From: an uncultured Bacteroides sp.
Lineage (GTDB): Bacteria > Bacteroidota > Bacteroidia > Bacteroidales > Bacteroidaceae
Assembly: GCA_944321495.1 (NCBI GenBank)
Contig: CALULP010000042.1
Coordinates: 56,697 to 120,696 of the forward strand
Length of the DNA: 64,000 bases
Direction: 5' to 3'
Positions 44,833 through 53,097 of this stretch are shown here, piece by piece; the first letter of the stretch is position 1; every line of letters starts with the position of its first letter. The position numbers and the translations under genes are program-made. Below the pieces are notes generated by a model that saw only the letters and a program-made list of their open reading frames with translations, made no database searches and had not been told where the DNA came from.

Positions 44833-46719
44833 TTAGAACTGATATACCTGCTCGATGTAGTCGATGAAGGCCTTGTTCAGCATCTTCACCCCGCCCGGCG
44901 TGGGATAATCGCCGCTGAAGTACCAGTCGCCCAGGTGGTTGGGACAGGCCTGATGCAAGCCTTCCAAGGGCTGGTAGACTATCTCCACCTTGGCCCGGGT
45001 GCCGGCAGGGGTAAGCAGTTCGGCCATCTTGGCAGCGATTTCCCCGTCGGTGAAGGGGGCGTAGATGTCCTTCACGTAGTTCACCATCTGCTCCTTCGGA
45101 AGGCCCGCCTGCTCCTTGCTTTTGCGGTAGGCAGAGGCGATGACGTAGCGCATCTCCCGCTCCCGCAGCAACTCGATGGCGGCACGGAAGGCGATGAACT
45201 CGCTCATGCGGGACATGTCGATGCCGTAGTAGTCGGGATAGCGCACCTGGGGCGAGCTGGACACGATGACTATCTTCTTCGGCCCCAGGCGGTCGAGGAT
45301 GCCGATAATGCTCTGCCGAAGCGTAGTCCCGCGCACGATGCTGTCGTCGATAATCACCAGATTGTCCTGCCCCGGCACGAGGCTGCCGTAGGTGATGTCG
45401 TACACGTGGGCGGCCAGGTCGTTGCGCGTGTTGCCCTCGGCAATGAACGTGCGCAGCTTGATGTCCTTGATGGCCACCTTCTCGCTCCGGATGCGGCGGG
45501 AGAGGATGTGCTCCAGCTCCTCCTTCGTGGGCTTATGGCCGAGGTCTGCGATTTGCTTCGCCTTCAGCTCGTTGAGGTATTCGTTCAAGCCCTGCATCAT
45601 GCCGCAATAAGCCACCTCGGCAGTATTGGGAATGAAAGAGAATACGGTATGGTCGATGTCGTTGCCGATGGCACGGAGAATGCTGGGGACCAGCTCCTTG
45701 CCCAGCTGCTTGCGTTCCTTGTAGATATCCGCGTCACTACCCCGGCTGAAGTATATGCGCTCGAACGAACATGGCTTTGCTTCGCGCGGCTTGTTGATTT
45801 GGATGGCACGCATCTTGCCTCCCTTAGTGAAAATGACCGCCTGCCCGGGTTGCATCTCCTTGATGGATTCCATAGGTACATTGAATACGGTTTGAATGAC
45901 CGGACGCTCGCTGGCCAACACGGCCACCTCCTCATCCTGGTACCAGAAGGCAGTGCGAATACCCCACGGGTCGCGGATGGCAAAGGATTCCCCGCTTCCG
46001 GTCAGCCCGCAAATGACGTACCCGCCATCCCACTCCTTGCTCGAAGTACGCAGGACGTTGGCCAGTTCGATATGGTCTTCTATGTAATGGGTAATGTCCA
46101 TGCCGGACAACCCGTTGGCCTCGGCTATGCCGAAGAGGCGTTCTACCTCCCTGTCCAAACGATGGCCCACCTGCTCCAACATGATATAGGTATCGGCATA
46201 TTTGCGCGGATGTTGCCCCATGGCAGTTATCTTGGCGAATATCTCGTCCACATTAGTCAGGTTAAAGTTGCCGCAAAGCGCCAGATTCTTCACCCTCCAA
46301 TTATTCCGCCGAAGGAAAGGATGCACGTAGGAAAGGCCTGACTTGCCCGTGGTACTGTAACGCAGATGCCCCATGTAGACCTCGCCCGCAAAGGGAAGGT
46401 ACTTCTTGGCATAATCAGCATCGTGGAGGAGTTGCTCTGTTGTCAAGTCGCGGAAATTACTGTGCACAATATCGAATATCTCGGTGATGGCGCCCGAGCC
46501 CAAAGCCCGTTCACGAAACATATATTCCTCTCCTGCATTGGCCTCCAGCTTCACGCAAGCCAACCCCGCGCCTTCTTGTCCTCGGTTGTGCTGCTTCTCC
46601 ATGAGGAGGTAGAGCTTGTTCAGGCCATACATCCAAGTGCCATACTTCTTTTCATAATACTCCAGGGGTTTGAGCAGGCGTATCATGGCCACGCCACATT
46701 CATGTTTCAGCTGTTCCAT
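44833..46719 (-). CDS. purF: Amidophosphoribosyltransferase-like, long Bacteroidota form
   Basis: A 628-residue protein with a class II glutamine amidotransferase domain followed by a phosphoribosyltransferase domain. The nucleophile is Cys8 in HECGVAMI, which would be exposed after removal of a 7-residue propeptide. RGQEGAG, GHLRYSTTG and LALCGNFNLTN are further glutaminase marks. The PRPP loop is NLVIIDDSIVRGTTLRQ. PurF makes phosphoribosylamine, the first step of purine synthesis. This form is longer than the ~500-residue E. coli enzyme because of extra segments in both domains. Bacteroidota often carry a second, shorter PurF elsewhere, so this one may have a modified role. First gene of the purF-carA operon. 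Confidence 0.9.
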   Translation of the reverse strand: MEQLKHECGVAMIRLLKPLEYYEKKYGTWMYGLNKLYLLMEKQHNRGQEGAGLACVKLEANAGEEYMFRERALGSGAITEIFDIVHSNFRDLTTEQLLHDADYAKKYLPFAGEVYMGHLRYSTTGKSGLSYVHPFLRRNNWRVKNLALCGNFNLTNVDEIFAKITAMGQHPRKYADTYIMLEQVGHRLDREVERLFGIAEANGLSGMDITHYIEDHIELANVLRTSSKEWDGGYVICGLTGSGESFAIRDPWGIRTAFWYQDEEVAVLASERPVIQTVFNVPMESIKEMQPGQAVIFTKGGKMRAIQINKPREAKPCSFERIYFSRGSDADIYKERKQLGKELVPSILRAIGNDIDHTVFSFIPNTAEVAYCGMMQGLNEYLNELKAKQIADLGHKPTKEELEHILSRRIRSEKVAIKDIKLRTFIAEGNTRNDLAAHVYDITYGSLVPGQDNLVIIDDSIVRGTTLRQSIIGILDRLGPKKIVIVSSSPQVRYPDYYGIDMSRMSEFIAFRAAIELLREREMRYVIASAYRKSKEQAGLPKEQMVNYVKDIYAPFTDGEIAAKMAELLTPAGTRAKVEIVYQPLEGLHQACPNHLGDWYFSGDYPTPGGVKMLNKAFIDYIEQVYQF

Positions 46720-46824
46720 AAGAAATTAATAATCTGAAAGTCTTCCACGTACACCGGCATCAACGGTACTCTTACCTCCCCACCCCTCTTCCGGATGTAT
46801 GCGAAACGTTGTTTATTTTGGCGG

Positions 46825-46832
46825 CAAAGTTA
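46825..46832 (-). promoter_or_regulatory. Predicted -7 promoter element for the purF-carA operon
   Basis: On the minus strand TAACTTTG followed by C, 105 bases before the purF ATG. Confidence 0.6.
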
Positions 46833-46974
46833 GCAAAAACAAAGGAAAATGCATGATTGCTTGCCATAATTTCATCATTAGTCCCTATTTATTGCCACAT
46901 GGTAATAAGGGCATGAACGCCATCCGTTCTCCCCCACAAAGAGTGGAAGGTTTGTTTTTCTCAGGCAAAAAGGT

Positions 46975-46982
46975 TACTTTTG
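46975..46982 (+). promoter_or_regulatory. Predicted -7 promoter element for the chromate transporter genes
   Basis: TACTTTTG followed by C. An ATG at 46987 lies so close that it would be at or before the first transcribed base. The ATG at 47017 gives a normal leader and is the preferred start. Confidence 0.6.
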
Positions 46983-47016
46983 CGCGATGCAAAACCACTT
47001 ACTTCGCAAGGGAAAC

Positions 47017-47577
47017 ATGAATCTGTATTTAGAAGCTTTCTCTATCTTTTTCAAAATAGGGGCGTTTACCATTGGCGGAGGGTACGCCATGGTGCCGCTC
47101 ATTGAAAATGAAATAGTCACCAAACGCCATTGGATAGCCAAAGAAGACTTCATCGACCTGCTGGCCATCTCGCAATCTTCACCCGGCATCCTGGCAGTGA
47201 ACATATCCATCTTTATCGGCTACCGGCTCAAGGGCATACCTGGAAGCATTGTCACCGCACTGGGCACTGTATTGCCTTCGTTCCTCATCATCTTGGCCAT
47301 TGCCTTGTTTTTCCACAACTTCAAAGACAACGAAATAGTAGAGCGTATTTTCAAAGGCATCCGCCCGGCCGTGGTGGCACTGATTGCCGCGCCCACCTTC
47401 AGCATGGCAAAATCTGCAAAGATCAATCGCTACAACGTATGGATTCCCATAGTATCGGCATTGCTCATCTGGCTGTTGGGATTCTCGCCTATCTGGATTA
47501 TCATCGGTGCCGGTTTAGGAGGCTACTTGCACGGGAAATGGAAGACAAAGGGACAAAAATCGAAAGTAAAACCATAA
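47017..47577 (+). CDS. Chromate transporter family protein, first half-size subunit
   Basis: A 186-residue membrane protein of the short-chain CHR (ChrA) family. It begins NLYLEAFSIFFKIGAFTIGGGYAMVPLIE, with the conserved FxxGxxxxGGG pattern, and has LLAISQSSPGILAVNISIFIGYRLKG, the second family motif. About five to six hydrophobic segments. The start at 47017 is chosen from the promoter position. Half-size CHR proteins come in pairs that probably pair up in the membrane. The family exports chromate in some species; in gut bacteria the true substrate is unknown. Confidence 0.9.
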   Translation: MNLYLEAFSIFFKIGAFTIGGGYAMVPLIENEIVTKRHWIAKEDFIDLLAISQSSPGILAVNISIFIGYRLKGIPGSIVTALGTVLPSFLIILAIALFFHNFKDNEIVERIFKGIRPAVVALIAAPTFSMAKSAKINRYNVWIPIVSALLIWLLGFSPIWIIIGAGLGGYLHGKWKTKGQKSKVKP

Positions 47578-47593
47578 AACTTACCGGCTATCT

Positions 47594-48166
47594 ATGATAT
47601 TCTTACAATTATTCTATACCTTTTTCAAAATAGGATTGTTCGGTTTCGGCGGCGGATATGCCATGCTATCCATGATACAAGGCGAAGTGGTGACGCGATA
47701 CAACTGGCTCACCCCACAAGAGTTTACAGACATCGTAGCCATCAGCCAGATGACCCCTGGACCTATCGGCATTAATTCTGCCACTTATGTGGGATATAAT
47801 ACCATTGTAGATGCCGGCTATGGCATGGGACTTGGCATCGTAGGCTCTTCCATTGCCACATTTGCCGTAGTGCTTCCCTCATTCATACTGATGCTTACCA
47901 TCAGCCGTTTTTTCCTGAAATACCAGAAACACCCGGCCGTAGAAGCCGTTTTCAGCGGCCTCCGCCCGGCCGTTGTAGGTTTATTAGCCTCGGCAGCCTT
48001 GGTGTTGATGAATGCAGAGAACTTCGGTTCGCCAACAGACGACAGTTATTCTTTCCTCATCAGCTGCATCATTTTCCTGGTGGCATTCGTTGGCACGAAA
48101 AAATACAAGTTGAACCCTATCGGCATGATTATAGCTTGCGGGGTGGCAGGAATAATATTGTACTAA
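47594..48166 (+). CDS. Chromate transporter family protein, second half-size subunit
   Basis: A 190-residue CHR-family membrane protein. It starts with FLQLFYTFFKIGLFGFGGGYAMLSMIQGE and has IVAISQMTPGPIGINSATYVGY, both mirroring the first gene. The proline-containing TPGPIG loop differs from SPGILA in its partner, as is usual in these pairs. The gene begins 16 bases after the first subunit gene. Its end is 12 bases from the convergent GHL10 gene, with no visible terminator between. Confidence 0.91.
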   Translation: MIFLQLFYTFFKIGLFGFGGGYAMLSMIQGEVVTRYNWLTPQEFTDIVAISQMTPGPIGINSATYVGYNTIVDAGYGMGLGIVGSSIATFAVVLPSFILMLTISRFFLKYQKHPAVEAVFSGLRPAVVGLLASAALVLMNAENFGSPTDDSYSFLISCIIFLVAFVGTKKYKLNPIGMIIACGVAGIILY

Positions 48167-48178
48167 GAAAAACACTTG

Positions 48179-49696
48179 CTACAACTTTACCTTCTTCTTG
48201 ACCGGCTTCGATTCATTTTGCAAGCGATCAAGTGCTGTTACCACATAACGGAACTTCGTCTTGCCATCTTCATAAGGTAATTTATAATAGGTATTCGAAG
48301 TAACCGCCACGATATGCGAAGGGTCATCGATATCAACCTCTTCATCTTTATCAAAGCGATAAACTACGTATTGTACAGCCCGTTCCATCTCATTGCGGTA
48401 TTTGGGCGCTGTCCAAAACAGCAAATAGCCATCTTCTGTCCATACGGTTTTCACTTTACGCACTTTGCGTGGAGGTTCGTTGTCTATAAAGCCGAATACC
48501 GGAGGTAAAGCCGGATAACGATGATACTCAGCCATCAATGCCTCTTTATACCGGCCGGCATTCTCCACGACAGCACTTGCCGGCCATTGGCAACTTCCAC
48601 CTATCGTCTGATAAGCACGTTGAAGCGCCATCTTGGCCGGAAGCTGGTTGATAGACGGATTATTAGGGTCAATGTTTTTCACCGTGTTCAAAACGGATTG
48701 CCCGATGAATAACGGACGGTTCCCAGAATGGCGCGCCCACCACTCCACCAATGTCTTATAATCGGCTTCGGGATGTCCTATCTGCCAATAGATTTGAGGA
48801 ATAACATAATCCACCCAACCTTCGGAAGCCCATAGTTGCACATCGGCATAAAGGTCATCATAGTTTTGCAAACCATGTGTGCGGCTTCCCAGCGGGTCAA
48901 TACTTTCATTGCGATAAATGCCAAAAGGTGAAATGCCAAACTTCACCCAAGGCTTTATTTCACGAATTCTCTCATGCAGTTCACGCACAAGAATATTTAC
49001 ATTATTGCGCCGCCAATCTCCCTTATTGGTAAAACGTCCGCCATAGCGTGCAAAGCTGGCATCGTCCGGAAATTCTTTTCCAGGAATAGGATAAGGATAA
49101 AAATAATCATCCATGTGAATGGCATCCACATCATAACGCGAAACGATATCGCTCACCACCATGCAGATGTGCCTGCGGCTCTCAGGCAAAGCCGGATCGA
49201 AGTACAACTGGTCGCCATAAGTCACAAACCACTCCGGATGAATATTGTACACATGATTGGAAGCCAACTTTGTGCTCAATGTCGTTTTCACCCGGTAAGG
49301 ATTAATCCATGCATGAAACTCCATGCCACGTTCATGGCACTCGTCAATCATAAATTGCAGGGGATCCCATAAAGGTTGCGGAGCCTGCCCTTGTACGCCG
49401 GTAAGGAAACGGCTCCAAGGTTCTAAGCGGGAGGCATAAAGCGCGTCGCCCTCCGGACGGACTTGGAAAATGACGGCATTAATGCCGGCCTCCCGCAAGG
49501 CATCCAACTGGCTGACAAGTGTTTGTTTCATTTCATCCGTACCCATACCTTTAAACTGGCCGTTCACTACTTGTATCCATGCCCCACGGAACTCACGCTT
49601 CGGATAACGCACCGGCCCGTCAAACCCTTGTGCCATGACAGGCAAAAGGCCACACACATATAAATAGAAAAGCAATAACAGACGTTTTATTTGCAT
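48179..49696 (-). CDS. GHL10-type (DUF187) glycosyl hydrolase-like protein
   Basis: About 505 residues with a type I signal peptide (starting MQIKRLLLLFYLYVCG, cleavage after VMA). The TIM-barrel GHL10 family shows in KREFRGAWIQVVNG, GINAVIFQVRPEGDALY, GMEFHAWINPYRV, YDVDAIHMDDYFYPYPIPG and WVDYVIPQIYWQIGHPEADY. The C-terminal ~90 residues form an FN3-like module. GHL10 proteins are thought to act on cell-wall or other glycans; precise activity is unknown. It begins 32 bases after the SDR gene on the same strand, so it may be the last gene of the steroid-reductase operon or simply a neighbour. Confidence 0.9.
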   Translation of the reverse strand: MQIKRLLLLFYLYVCGLLPVMAQGFDGPVRYPKREFRGAWIQVVNGQFKGMGTDEMKQTLVSQLDALREAGINAVIFQVRPEGDALYASRLEPWSRFLTGVQGQAPQPLWDPLQFMIDECHERGMEFHAWINPYRVKTTLSTKLASNHVYNIHPEWFVTYGDQLYFDPALPESRRHICMVVSDIVSRYDVDAIHMDDYFYPYPIPGKEFPDDASFARYGGRFTNKGDWRRNNVNILVRELHERIREIKPWVKFGISPFGIYRNESIDPLGSRTHGLQNYDDLYADVQLWASEGWVDYVIPQIYWQIGHPEADYKTLVEWWARHSGNRPLFIGQSVLNTVKNIDPNNPSINQLPAKMALQRAYQTIGGSCQWPASAVVENAGRYKEALMAEYHRYPALPPVFGFIDNEPPRKVRKVKTVWTEDGYLLFWTAPKYRNEMERAVQYVVYRFDKDEEVDIDDPSHIVAVTSNTYYKLPYEDGKTKFRYVVTALDRLQNESKPVKKKVKL

Positions 49697-49728
49697 AGAA
49701 GTAATCATATGTCCCAATCATTAATATT

Positions 49729-50583
49729 TTATAACCAACGGTGTACAATTTCTTCTGTCCGATTCCATAATTCTTGCATTTGTACATGATGGATGTATTT
49801 GTCAGAGAGTTTCTTCTCATGGCAACTAACATTCAATGTACCTGTCCTCCGCCCGGCATCTTCGTCCAGCAAAAGGCTGATAGCCGTAGCTGCACCTTTT
49901 CGCGGAGTGCGGATAAAAGGACGGAAAAACACATCGGTCAGCGGGTCAAACCAAGCATGCATCGTAATAATGTCGGTAGAAACAATACCCGGATCGGCGG
50001 CATTAACCACAATGCCTTTCTCCTTCACGCGCCTTGCCAAGTCAAGAGTAAACAAGGTTAAAGCCAACTTAGTATTACTATAAATGGGGATACGCCAAAA
50101 GCCTCCCTTCTTGCCACGGGTAAAGAAATCCGGGAAATCCAGCCGCCCAATGGCATAGGTGCACGATACCATATTGACCACACGACTACCCTCTCCCATC
50201 AAAGGAAGAAGTTTACGCGTCAACAGATAATGCCCTACATAATTCACACTAACCGTACGTTCCAACCCGTCTTCCGTAATGTGCAATCCGGTTTCCATTG
50301 TGCCGGCATCGTTCATCAACAAACCAATCGGATTACCTTCCGTCAAAAGCATATCAGAAAAGTCTGCCACAGAAGACAGCGATGCCAAGTCCAATTTACG
50401 GATTTCTATTTGCAAACCAGCCTGCTCTTTCAACAAAGTATCACGAACAATTTCCGCCTTTTGGGGACGACAACTTGCCATAATGACCCGATAGCCGGCT
50501 TTCGCTACCGCACGAGTGATTTCCGTCCCCATGCCACCATCCGCACCAGTAATGATGGCAAGTTTTTTCTGCTCATTCTCCAT
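49729..50583 (-). CDS. Short-chain dehydrogenase/reductase, candidate 3-hydroxysteroid dehydrogenase
   Basis: A 284-residue NAD(P)-dependent oxidoreductase. Cofactor loop ITGADGGMGTE (TGxxxGxG), Asn in MNDAG, catalytic Ser140, and Tyr168 and Lys172 in YSNTK, then the C-terminal substrate region. ATG at 50583 is preferred; an upstream in-frame ATG at 50613 would overlap the flavoenzyme gene by 41 bases. Even so the chosen start overlaps that gene by 11 bases. Position after an OYE-type flavoenzyme and a steroid 5-alpha-reductase suggests reduction of a 3-keto group on a bile acid or steroid; the sequence alone does not prove it. Confidence 0.9.
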   Translation of the reverse strand: MENEQKKLAIITGADGGMGTEITRAVAKAGYRVIMASCRPQKAEIVRDTLLKEQAGLQIEIRKLDLASLSSVADFSDMLLTEGNPIGLLMNDAGTMETGLHITEDGLERTVSVNYVGHYLLTRKLLPLMGEGSRVVNMVSCTYAIGRLDFPDFFTRGKKGGFWRIPIYSNTKLALTLFTLDLARRVKEKGIVVNAADPGIVSTDIITMHAWFDPLTDVFFRPFIRTPRKGAATAISLLLDEDAGRRTGTLNVSCHEKKLSDKYIHHVQMQELWNRTEEIVHRWL

Positions 50584-51817
50584 AAGTAGCTTGTCTTTGT
50601 TCGATTTCCGCAATTTCCTTTTTCAAACACGAAGGCAACTCCTCTTTCAAATGCTGATGGCAAGCCATATCAATGGAATACATCCGCGCAATGCAATAAT
50701 TGCTATGATGACAATTACAACGCGCATTTTCGCCTTCTTCGCGCATGTGGTTCACAAAGGCAGGGTCGTTGAGCAATGCACGTCCCATCTGCACTGCCTC
50801 AAAACCGCAATCCAATACTTCATCTACTTTCTTCCGCGCGACCAGCCCACCTACATAAATCAACGGCATCTTTATTTCTTTGCGGAATCTCAAAGCATCT
50901 TCCAAGAAGTAAGCTTCTTTGAAAGGCACTGTGGGTATCATGTACTTTCCAACCATACGTACGCCATACTTCAACCACCAACAAGTCATATAGTGGGTCA
51001 TGGTGCGGATAGGCATTTCGCCACGCATGACGTACATAGGTGCCTTACTGACAAAACCACCACTCAGTACCAAAGCATGGGCTCCGCTTTGTTCCAAACG
51101 CTTTGCTACCTGAAGTGATTCATCCAACTCCATACCCCCACGAAAGCCATCGCGCATGTTCATTTTTACCAATACCGCCATGTCTTGTCCGGCAGCTTTC
51201 ATCACTTCATCCATCACCATATCCATAAAACGCATACGATTTTCTAATGAACCTCCGTATTCGTCTTTCCGATGATTAGTAGAAGGAGAAAGAAACTGGC
51301 TGATTAAATAGCCATGCCCAGCATGGATTTCTACGGCATCAAATCCGGCCTCACGGGCAAGATTTACCGAACGGCCGTATGCACGCGCCATCTCCGGCAA
51401 CTCATCGGCACGAAGTCCGCGCACAAACGTCGGCGAGTATAAATTAAACCCTGTACTCGCTCCCACCGGCATGCAACCACAAATGCTCTTGTGTGACATG
51501 TTGCCACAATGACCTAATTGTATTGAAGCAGCAGCTCCTTCGGCATGAACGGCGTCAGTCAGTTCACGAAGTCCTGGCACTATCTCCGGACGCATCCATA
51601 ACTGGCGGTCGAACGAAAGGCCACTACGAGTCACGGCCGCATAAGCCACCGTAGTCATGCCTACGCCACCTGCTGCTACCGAACGGTGGTAATCGAACAA
51701 TTCCTGCGAAGGTTTGTTACCCGGACACATACTTTCAAAAGCTGCCGACCGGATGGTACGATTCCGCAACGTCAATGGCCCTAAAGTTACAGGGGTAAAC
51801 AGTTTCGATTCTTTCAT
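50573..51817 (-). CDS. OYE-type NADH:flavin oxidoreductase, candidate steroid 5-beta-reductase/enone reductase
   Basis: A 414-residue FMN-binding TIM-barrel enzyme (old yellow enzyme family). Marks: LFTPVTLGPLTLRNR start, SIQLGHCGNMSH, HAGHGYLISQFLSP, RKDEYGGSLENRMRF, then VLSGGF and YVGGL. At the C-terminus a Cys cluster (RCNCHHSNYC, then ACH) probably holds a 4Fe-4S centre, but the FAD/NAD-binding domains of 2,4-dienoyl-CoA reductases and BaiCD are absent, so electrons must come from a partner or NADH directly. ATG at 51817 is chosen because the upstream extension has no family sequence. Between a 5-alpha-reductase and an SDR gene it is a good candidate for C4-C5 double-bond reduction. Confidence 0.91.
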   Translation of the reverse strand: MKESKLFTPVTLGPLTLRNRTIRSAAFESMCPGNKPSQELFDYHRSVAAGGVGMTTVAYAAVTRSGLSFDRQLWMRPEIVPGLRELTDAVHAEGAAASIQLGHCGNMSHKSICGCMPVGASTGFNLYSPTFVRGLRADELPEMARAYGRSVNLAREAGFDAVEIHAGHGYLISQFLSPSTNHRKDEYGGSLENRMRFMDMVMDEVMKAAGQDMAVLVKMNMRDGFRGGMELDESLQVAKRLEQSGAHALVLSGGFVSKAPMYVMRGEMPIRTMTHYMTCWWLKYGVRMVGKYMIPTVPFKEAYFLEDALRFRKEIKMPLIYVGGLVARKKVDEVLDCGFEAVQMGRALLNDPAFVNHMREEGENARCNCHHSNYCIARMYSIDMACHQHLKEELPSCLKKEIAEIEQRQATYGE

Positions 51818-51842
51818 AATAATAATTATTATAAATCTTATC

Positions 51843-52613
51843 TTAATAAAGACAAGGGATAATCCTTTTCCGTTTGCCCACGGCTTCCTTACCAAACTCC
51901 TCCACATAACGCTCATGGATAGCATTGGCACGTGGCACTAAGTTAGCAGCCGTCCACCACACAAAGACCCATGCGGCAGGCGAAACGGTCAATATGGCAA
52001 ATCCCGTCCACTCCACCAACTCACCGAAGTAATTGGCAGATGTAACATAACGGTACATTCCTTTTTGAGGCAAATAATGCCGTGTATCTCCCGGCTGACG
52101 AAGATGACGTATCACATGATCTGAGTGCCAATTCACGACCATGCCCACAAAAAACAATAGGATACCAACAACGGCTTGAGGTTGAAGTAAGTAACTCCAC
52201 CCTATACCCGTAGGTACCTGACTGTTGAAATAGAACAATCCGCCTGCCTGCATCACTCCGTTCAGCACATTGAACACAATGCCCATAAGCATGATAACCA
52301 GTGGCATACGGTTCTTTCCTTTCATCAGGAAAGGGAAAATAAACGAACGCTGGAAGTAGTGTAACTGAAACAACAAGAAAAATAAGAATTGTGGTACCGC
52401 AAAGTTCACCTTGCTATGATACCATAAAACCAACATTACGAAAAACACAGGTGCTTCCATCAACACCCATGCCAATTTATTGTCAAGCGACGGTCCCCAC
52501 GATGGCGTACGGAACATGCCATATCCTGCCCGCACAAAGTATAGCGCAACAAATACCACCGCGGCAATGCCCGCCATAACCCACAAAAAAAGGTAAAATG
52601 ATTCCTGACTCAT
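51843..52613 (-). CDS. Steroid 5-alpha-reductase family membrane protein
   Basis: A 256-residue membrane protein with six to seven hydrophobic segments. The C-terminal half is a clear 3-oxo-5-alpha-steroid 4-dehydrogenase domain: NWHSDHVIRHLR, YLPQKGMYRYVTSANYFGELVEWTGFA, NLVPRANAIHERYVEEF and KRIIPCLY at the end. These regions bind NADPH in SRD5A enzymes. The N-terminal region with FQLHYFQRSFIFPFLMKG is also as in the family. It reduces the C4-C5 double bond of 3-oxo-delta-4 steroids to 5-alpha (allo) products. It is first in a leftward operon whose next two genes are an OYE-type flavoenzyme (25 bases away) and an SDR. Confidence 0.94.
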   Translation of the reverse strand: MSQESFYLFLWVMAGIAAVVFVALYFVRAGYGMFRTPSWGPSLDNKLAWVLMEAPVFFVMLVLWYHSKVNFAVPQFLFFLLFQLHYFQRSFIFPFLMKGKNRMPLVIMLMGIVFNVLNGVMQAGGLFYFNSQVPTGIGWSYLLQPQAVVGILLFFVGMVVNWHSDHVIRHLRQPGDTRHYLPQKGMYRYVTSANYFGELVEWTGFAILTVSPAAWVFVWWTAANLVPRANAIHERYVEEFGKEAVGKRKRIIPCLY

Positions 52614-52660
52614 ATAGGTAAGTTATACTTTTGCTTTTCTGTTGCTTCGCTAAAACCTTG

Positions 52661-52668
52661 CAAAGATA
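52661..52668 (-). promoter_or_regulatory. Predicted promoter of the steroid-reductase operon
   Basis: On the minus strand TATCTTTG followed by CA, an exact match, 48 bases before the 5-alpha-reductase ATG. A TTTG candidate for the -33 element lies about 17-18 bases upstream of it. Confidence 0.65.
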
Positions 52669-52930
52669 CGAAAGATTGCCACAAACAAAGCCTCAACTCC
52701 CTTGATTTTACTTATATACCTTTAATTTTACTCTTTCATATAACTGCCCCAACATTAAAACAAGAATTTGAGACTACGGATAGTCCCGGACATTTTACAC
52801 CTTCAAATTCGGAGAAAAATCCGGCGAAGAATTTATATATTCGGAAATAACCAGTACCCTTACACCGCTTGTAAACAAAACAATACCCGATTTTACATAC
52901 CTCGATGTAGAGTCGGATTATTTCTATATT

Positions 52931-52996
52931 GCAATCAACTTGAATACCGAATGTATTCAACTTAAATACCAGATGCAATCAACTTAAATACGGGGC
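52931..52996. repeat. Three-copy 22-bp tandem repeat
   Basis: Units start at 52931, 52953 and 52975, exactly 22 bp apart, sharing TCAACTTAAATAC (with one G in the first copy). Units 1 and 3 begin GCAATCAACTT, unit 2 GTATTCAACTT. Confidence 0.8.
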
Positions 52997-53097
52997 GTTT
53001 TTAATTATAGAGTTTCACCGAAACCGATGCGAAATATGCCATTTACGCAAAAACCTCCTGCGCAAACCTAATCCTCAGACAACAAAAAAGTTGCAGT

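Noticed and set aside
43444-46341. A very long open frame (about 965 codons) on the plus strand across carA and purF
   Set aside because: It is antisense to two complete, well-recognised genes, its translation shows no family motifs, and it results from the high GC content of the third codon positions.
46889-46910. Imperfect palindrome between purF and the chromate transporter genes as an operator
   Set aside because: Pairing has several mismatches and it matches no known regulator site. It was too weak to report as a feature.
52736-52978. Short minus-strand frame in the AT-rich gap (about 80 codons)
   Set aside because: Spans the 22-bp array and has no signal, promoter or recognisable content.
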